A DNA stretch of 64,000 nt from Pezicula radicicola (Eukaryota > Ascomycota > Leotiomycetes > Helotiales > Dermateaceae), in NCBI GenBank assembly GCA_003008705.1, contig PDUO01000002.1:2064898-2128897 (forward strand), written 5' to 3'. Every line of letters begins with the position of its first letter. Position 1 is the stretch's first letter. The position numbers were made by a program, and so were the translations under genes. Under the pieces are notes generated by a model. The model made no database searches. It worked only from the letters and a program-made list of their open reading frames with translations, and had not been told where the DNA came from. Below, in pieces: positions 57,179 to 64,000 of this stretch.

Positions 57179-58018
57179 TTCTGAGAATGGGAATGATGTT
57201 GATGAGAAGATTGAGACAAGATTATGAAGATGATGGTGGCTTGTCTGGATTGTTTTGTTTGAGGTGTCGTCGTCAAAAAAGTTATGGTGGGGCGAGGCTG
57301 AGGCGTGGGCGTGGGCGTGGGCGTGGGCGTGGGCGTGGGCGTGGGCGTGGGCGTGGGCGTGGGCGTGCCCGTGGTGAAGCCTTTTAGCAAAATTGATCTG
57401 GTTAGCGGCCAGCGTGAAAGAACCTGAGTTTGTCTCCTGATATTAGGTATGAATACGTAATAATAGGTAACGGAGAAGGGATGCCAGCAGAGCAGCCGAA
57501 GAAGATTTAAACTGCTGGCGAAGAATGGAGAAATTTAAATAGCTTGCCAATTTGTTGTTGCTTTTTGATTCACGACCCCTGGGCGGTTTGCTATCCCTTG
57601 ACATTTCGGGCTGCGAAATCCTTCCCATTCGTTTGAGTAACGGAGGGAAAACAAGGCTGGCCATAGAATGCCTGGCTTGAGTCGGGCCAACTCGTAACCT
57701 CCCGGGTTGGCTAGCTACTTAGGCACTGTTCATGAGTCCGAGGTAAAGATTGTGAAACAACTTACTAATTTGGAAGAAATCCTGTGTATTGTAACGACGT
57801 AAGTTTCTCTCGCAACTACTAATAAACCATTCGAAATGCAGTTGGGTATCTCAGTCTTCAAAATCCACCATCCCGTAATATCCCTTGTAACCGGCCCCAG
57901 CCCAATCCCTTAAGTCTCAAACAAATGAAAAACGTCTCCTGAAGGGGCTCCGACTCCATATCCCTTATTCTACAACACCCACAATACGAACAATTCGTCA
58001 TCACCTGCCGCCATTCCC
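57179..58018. promoter_or_regulatory. RHB1 upstream region / WAPL 3' flank
   Basis: Spacer of 840 bases. The left part is the RHB1 promoter or 5' untranslated region and contains the GGGCGT repeat. Open frames across the repeat (Arg-Gly or Thr-Pro dipeptides) are artefacts of it. Confidence 0.55.
57307..57366. repeat. (GGGCGT)10 microsatellite, G-quadruplex type
   Basis: Ten perfect GGGCGT units. G3 runs separated by three bases satisfy the G3N1-7 quadruplex rule more than twice over on the plus strand, which is the template strand for the leftward RHB1 gene. Confidence 0.95.
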
Positions 58019-61006
58019 TCAAATGGCGACCAGTTTCTGTACCAGGCTCTCCAGTCGTTCAGTCAAACCAGTTTGGCGACTATACCCGTCTTCCTCGGCC
58101 TCGAGCATATCGTCCACGGCCTTATGATAGCTAATAAATTGTTCGATAGAGCTGAGCAACGGCCGTAACGTTCTGCCTGGTAGCCGCTGTTGAATTCGTT
58201 CCGAGATGGCTGGATCCAAACACATATAGCCGAGAAGGATAGATAGATAGCCAAACGGAACATTTCGTTGACTTTCCTCTTGGGTATTTGCCTAAAAATA
58301 TCGTTAGAAAAGAAGAAACTAGCTCGGGTCTCAACTCACTTCAGCCATATTTTCTTGATTGCCGATGAAGAGCTCGACCATTTTTGCTAGCGGATCATCT
58401 GGGTTTCCACGCAGACTGTTGAAACATTTTCGAGCAGCTGGGCTCTCGGAAAGATTGATCATCACGCCCAGGCCGACTACAAGCTGAGCAACAGCTTCGG
58501 TCAAATCTTCTTCAGTCATGAAACGGGAGATAACCGTGAATTTGGTGATTATAGCTTGTCCAAGAGAATTCATGACTCCTTGGTTCGCGAATACGTCAGA
58601 GGCCTTTGGGTCATTGTTGGTGACATTGACAATCAATCTTAGAAGCATGTATTGAAGTTCCCCAGCATTTTCCGCAGGTCGGCCTAATGATATCTCCACA
58701 GTATCCGCAACTATGGGCAGGTACTCGCTAATCCAGATCGATTCATCATGAGCAGTCATTGCCTTGATAGAATGCAATTCCAGAATTGATAATGCAAGGA
58801 AGAAATCGACAGCTTGCTGACCCTTGGGGAGAGCCCACGAACTTTCATCTGATGCGGATCTTAAGATATCGAAAAGAAGTGTTGTCATCTCTTTAGAAAA
58901 TATATCATCTGACTTTCCTGCCTCTCTTGTTTGTCGAACCATAAGCTCCAGGCATTTGAGAGCCACTGTTCGCGGAGAAAGGAGTTGCGGCTCTAGCTGT
59001 CCCCAAACAGGTAATCGGAGAAGACTATCATGATGCTCTGTTAGAAGGGCCAGTGCCACCTTAGACATATTGTTCTTGCGGTCTTTCCCTAATTTGACAG
59101 CCCCTTGCGGAGTGCCGACTAGTCGAATCAGAAGTCTTGTAACCCCATGCCGCCGAAGATGAGCGACAACATGTGGCATGTTAGCATCAAGAAGCACCAC
59201 CATAAGCAAAGATATCATGTAGAATCCAGCAACCACATCCTGCTCTAGGCCAAGATGGAGAAATAGCCGTTGTTCAATACCATTATCGCGAAACTGGCGA
59301 AGGAAGGTCTTGTCTTTTATCTTGCTAGCCAGCTCTGATAGCCCTGACCTTCTCATCGAGGAAGATGGTGAGACCGGTTTGCCAATCCTATCCAATAGGT
59401 CTTCTACTTCTTCCATGAAACGTTGATTTGCACCTGCTTGTCTCAACTCATGGACACTCGTGACAGCAGGTGCTTGGTCGCTCATCTCCGCGTCTTCATT
59501 GAAACTCGTTAGCTTCTTGAGCGGTGAGATGACTCCTCGACGAGGCTTCTCATGCTGCGAGCCCTCCGTATGCTGCATCGGCATATCAAGAGCCAATTGT
59601 GACATAAGATCAGATTCGGCAAGCATCGAGCGCTGTCGACTATAAGTAACTCTGGGTCCCACACCCTGCGAACTCTGGCTTGCGGGCATTATAGCTGGAC
59701 TTGGTGTAGGATCATGTCCCAAGGTCTGGCTCAATATTTTCGCAAACTCATCATGGGTCATTTTAGCAGGTTCTTCAGGCTTTCTAGCGATTTCGCTTTC
59801 ATCGGAACTGGCAGAAGTTTCATCTTCCTCAGAAGACTCTTCCTCCGGCGCTTGCTCTACCAATGTGTCAATCAACCTGCGGCGAGGCATTCTTCGGACG
59901 GGCTTCTGGGGCCTCTTTGAAATGCCTGCTGGCTTAGATAAGGTCCTGCTCAGTACTGGAGGTGGTGACATTGACACATGCTTCTGGGGACTTTTAGAAT
60001 ATCCATCCATATTTCCCATAACAGTGTCTGAATCCTCTTCTCCAGCTGAATCCAAAAAACCCTTCCACATTTTTATGGCTTTTGGGGAGACATAGTTTGC
60101 AGAATTTCCACCATCCGCCGTGTTTGTCGGTCCAGGAGATGGGGAGTTAGAAGAGAGCACGTTCTTGGAAGCTGATACAGCTTCTGGGGGGGGTTGTATG
60201 GGTTCTGGCTTTGTCTTACGAACTTGAATTTTGGGCCTCGTAGCCATCCGAATCGGATGTACCTTAGGCAATTCCATTTGTGTTTGTGCTGGCTCTGGAA
60301 GTACCCTCTTAGTCAGAGTGGGATTTTCTGGAATAGCTTTTTTGGCTGGTTGTGCCACCTGGACCGGCTGTTTTGGAGAGAGTCTTCTTCTCTTATTTCC
60401 CTGGGTATCCTCCGGCAAATCTTCCAATTGTGTGGTGATGCCGTTTCCAACTTTGCTGTTATTCGGTTGAGTAGACTTCTGATTGATCCTCTGGATTGTC
60501 CTTTTAACTGGCTTTGGCGTTGGCTCGTCCTCGCTAGAAGGCATATCGTATATATTTGAGGAGGTAGGAGGCGAGCTAGGAGATGATGAGATCTGGGATA
60601 CCGGGCTCCTTGGTGTATTGATCACTTTCCTAGAGCCCCTCAACGTGCCTTTCACCCCTACTTGACTTGCTTTCTGACTGGCCTTCGAGATTTCTTTCTT
60701 GGTGATGGGCTTCAATTTTAGCCTTGCAGGTGCCGTATCTTCACCACTTGAAAGCATGTTAACATCTGCGCTCTGCAAACCGATCTCCGGCTTTGGATTC
60801 TTCTGCGAAGGTATCACCTTCCCATTTGCAGTGGAAGCGTCTTTTGAACCTGCCATTTCCTCATATTGCGGAGTGATTGCGCCAGATACTTCAGCCTTCT
60901 GAGGGACTCCCGCAAAGCTGAAGTCGGGTATCCGTCTGCGATTTGCTTTCCCGTAGGTTGTAATCCGCTTCCGAGGGATGGTTGAGCCATTTTCGAAGGC
61001 TGCCAT
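58019..61006 (-). CDS. WPL1: Cohesin-release factor WAPL (Wpl1/Rad61)
   Basis: Binds Pds5-cohesin and opens the Smc3-Scc1 gate, removing cohesin from chromatin. Exons 61006-58340 and 58291-58019; 979 aa. Seen: a long disordered basic/Ser/Pro-rich N-terminal half with many short basic patches (RKRITTYGKANRRR, VRRMPRRRLIDTL) and an acidic stretch (EEESSEEDETSAS). The helical WAPL domain starts near residue 545 (RFMEEVEDLLDRIG, LASKIKDKTFLRQFRDNG, HLRRHGVTRLLIRLVG, ALKCLELMVRQTRE, MLLRLIVNVTNNDP, LGVMINLSE). The second exon completes it (VPFGYLSILLGYMCLD, LTERLESLVQKL). The 48-nt intron is phase 0. Divergent from FUR1. Confidence 0.94.
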
Positions 61007-62224
61007 TGTTTCTATGGAAAGAATGCGCGGAGTTACTCAGTATGCCAGCGAACATCAGGACATGATCGCAAAGCGCGCAAAGGTGAGTATGAGGCAGTCG
61101 AGTGTTGCAGCAGAGGAAGATGGGAAAGAGTGAAGACGCGGTTCACATCTGGAGCGGATTGTGAATCAGCAAGCGCGAATGAATGTTTTTGAAAGGGTGG
61201 TAGAAGGCTCACACCATGCGCAGTCAGTCGAATAAAGGATAAAATGAAAGTCCTAATCAAGGCGACAAGTTTGGTTGTGTTTGCATCTATGTGCGCGCGC
61301 GGTATTTCTTTGTTTACGTTGGTTGTTCGCGATTTCATAAATAATTGTGTTTCACACGATTCACAGCCTTCTTCACAAGAGTGCTTGCGGCTGAGTGGTG
61401 GACATGCACCGATGCTGGGGCGAAGAGGCGAAAAGGCAAACATTGGGTAGGCTAGGCTAGGTAGGGTAGGGTAAGGTACAGAGTAGAGTGGTTTAATGTA
61501 AAGTAAGTGCATGAAGGCTCAAAGACAAAGAACGGGTTTTGATTTTGATTTTTTATATTTCTTGTTGCTATATTTTAACTCAATGGCGTACCTTATGCCA
61601 TGGTATTCGTGTATTGAAGTCCGACGGTAAAAGATAAACTCTGGATCGCAGCCTTACAGGTGCATGTGTGCTGCTCCGTACAGTCAGTCCGTACGAGTAG
61701 GTATCCGCCGCCTAGATGTGCCAGAGCCTATTAGAGCATGCCGTCGCTTTAGTCATTGCCAGTACCGATACGAAAGTACTGTACTGGGCTTGATTGATAC
61801 CATTCCATTACCTTCCGTTTTCATTATCAGGGTCCCCGACCGTATCTGGACTCTGGAGCCGCAACAAGACACACTTCCTCCACAGTCCAAGTCAAATCAG
61901 AGCATAGGAAGCGCCCGATACTTTACTACGAGTGGGCCATTGAGTGTTTTCCCACCCCTGCCTCTACGGTACAGTACAAGAAGGACGGCTACACCTACTA
62001 CCTACTGTTGCTGTTGCTGTTGCTGTCGTGTGCCAGTTTCCCACCGAGTGACCGAGTCTACAGTAGTCAGTCATTCAATCCGAGCACCACAAAGTTCAAG
62101 TGTGCAAGGTTTGATCAGACAACGACACCCCACCTATTGGACAACATTCAATCCAGTTCTTTCTATCTCTGTCCACATCCACACCTTATATACCATTTCA
62201 CAAGCGTTCCTTGCAGTTGCAAAC
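61007..62224. promoter_or_regulatory. Divergent promoter region WPL1/FUR1
   Basis: Head-to-head spacer of 1,218 bases. It has a short GGTAG/GGTAAG-rich run near 61,446-61,480 and a CTGTTG repeat near 62,005. The FUR1 frame is open upstream of its ATG but that extension is not family-like. Confidence 0.55.
62005..62025. repeat. (CTGTTG)3 microsatellite
   Basis: Three CTGTTG units plus CTG, about 200 bases upstream of the FUR1 start codon, in the probable 5' untranslated region. Confidence 0.8.
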
Positions 62225-63130
<906 letters not shown>

Positions 63131-63403
63131 TGGAATGGCGTTTGGACCTTGAAACATTCATTCCATGGTAATGGTCAATGGATGCTGTCGGTCGCTCTTC
63201 TTGCGGTTTGGACAAGACGAAATATGTCTCTACCTAGCATTGGCTTTCAGTATGGCCTGAATTTCGCCTTCCATCGAAGAAATTCATATAGAGAATTTTT
63301 GAAAAACTGCGATTAAACATGCACATTGTTAAACCCCCCCCCCCAACGCCTGAATACCAGAAGCCCCTGCGCAGCCCAAAAATCCTGCCCCGCCAAATTT
63401 CAT

Positions 63404-63969
63404 CTAGTAATCATCTTCATCCGCAGCAATCCCATCGTCATTCTCATCATCGATGATGTCGTTATCCGAATCTCGCTCCCTCTCCCTATCACCAGCCCTA
63501 CCCATCTGGCGCGAAGGAGCATAGTCACCCCCCTCTCCAGTATTCTCCTTGGCCACAGAATCGCAAGCGTCCACCCAATCTGAATATACATCCACTGCAG
63601 CGGAGAGATCTGCGCAAGACTTCTTAGCCATATTCTGCACACGCGACATGGGGTACTAGGGATACCAACAGTTGACACTGCATTGAAATTTCTGGTCACA
63701 AACTTTGCATGAGAGCTGACCAACACCAGCCTTTTTGTCTAACTTGACGGTGACGGACTTTTCGTGATTGCAGAAGAGGCAAGGAAACACGGTTGCGAGA
63801 GGTTCGCTCTGCGGCGCATAATTAGCACTCCAGAGAACTTGTGCATCGTGGCCTAGGGGAATAGTACTTTTCTTGGGCCCTGGGGCTTCTTGGCGGCCTT
63901 TCGTTTGCCCTATAGTTATATGCATCAGTCTCTAATAAGTGAAAGTGAGGTAGAGGGTGCTATTACCAT
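63404..63969 (-). CDS. ELF1: Transcription elongation factor ELOF1 (Elf1)
   Basis: Small zinc-ribbon factor at the downstream DNA entry of RNA polymerase II, also used in transcription-coupled repair. Exons: 63969-63967 (the ATG alone), 63909-63868, 63808-63670, 63609-63404; 129 aa. Seen: GKRKAAKKPQGPRK (basic N-terminal tail), FPCLFCNHEKS and LSCKVCDQKF (four zinc Cys), and the YLSAAVDVYSDWVDACDS core, in which Tyr is rebuilt across intron 3. A fungal-type acidic tail (DDENDDGIAADEDDY) follows. The single-codon first exon is inferred: the family begins MGKRK, GGC-AAA-CGA starts right after an acceptor, and an ATG followed by GTAATA lies 57 bases upstream. The 5' untranslated region is cut by the window edge. 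Confidence 0.92.
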
Positions 63970-64000
63970 GATTTCTGAGGATGTTATGTACCTTATGTGG

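Noticed and set aside
57055..57390. Thr-Pro and Arg-Gly dipeptide repeat frames
   Set aside because: Pure consequence of the GGGCGT microsatellite on the two strands.

Overview
The window is eukaryotic DNA from a filamentous ascomycete (Pezizomycotina; a leotiomycete is my low-confidence guess). The evidence is intron-rich genes with about 50-nt GT-AG introns, a fungal gene set (MMM1, VRG4-type GDP-mannose transporter, SUR1-type GT32 enzyme, fungal EPL1, KAE1 and RKM4 forms), and repeat-induced point mutation (RIP) type damage in transposon relics. No bacterial, organellar or viral genes were seen. Exon models were built by hand from splice signals, reading phase and family knowledge; each model closes in frame.

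Layout. 1-10 kb: EPL1 (+), RKM4 (-), KAE1 (+), a small membrane protein (-) and the SNF1/AMPK beta subunit (+). 10-17.3 kb: an AT-rich accessory island with a RIP-damaged Ty1/copia relic, a nested 135-bp MITE-like element, an antisense Ty3/gypsy gag relic and LTR-end fragments in inverted orientation around an apparently intact nine-exon cytochrome P450. 17.3-19.7 kb: ITPase (+), FAP7 (-) and an unrecognised PPxY/LPxY protein (+). After a 2.2-kb gap, 21.9-37.4 kb holds class V myosin (-), phosphoglycerate dehydrogenase (-), and NAP1 (-) divergent from an 18-exon P5B ATPase (+). 38-49.9 kb: a secreted SnoaL-like protein (-), acireductone dioxygenase (-), a SUR1-like GT32 transferase (-), MMM1 (-), GDP-mannose transporter (-), a phosducin/TXNDC9-like protein (+) and a small GGAGN-repeat protein (-). 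51.5-64 kb: a C78 peptidase (-), seryl-tRNA synthetase (-), Rheb (-), WAPL (-), uracil phosphoribosyltransferase (+) and ELOF1 (-).

Most genes are unrelated single-copy housekeeping genes, arranged as head-to-head or tail-to-tail neighbours as usual in compact fungal genomes. I see no secondary-metabolite cluster and no convincing new multi-gene system. Loose themes are chromatin and transcription (EPL1, NAP1, WAPL, ELOF1), nutrient signalling (AMPK beta, Rheb), and Golgi/ER membrane biology (GDP-mannose transport, mannosyl-inositolphosphoceramide synthesis, MMM1, P5B ATPase). The most distinctive part is the 10-17.3 kb island, where a P450 that looks intact sits among decayed transposons. 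Several gene-structure oddities are also listed: a start codon alone in its exon, a frame-preserving intron, a tandem splice acceptor and a G-quadruplex-type repeat upstream of Rheb.
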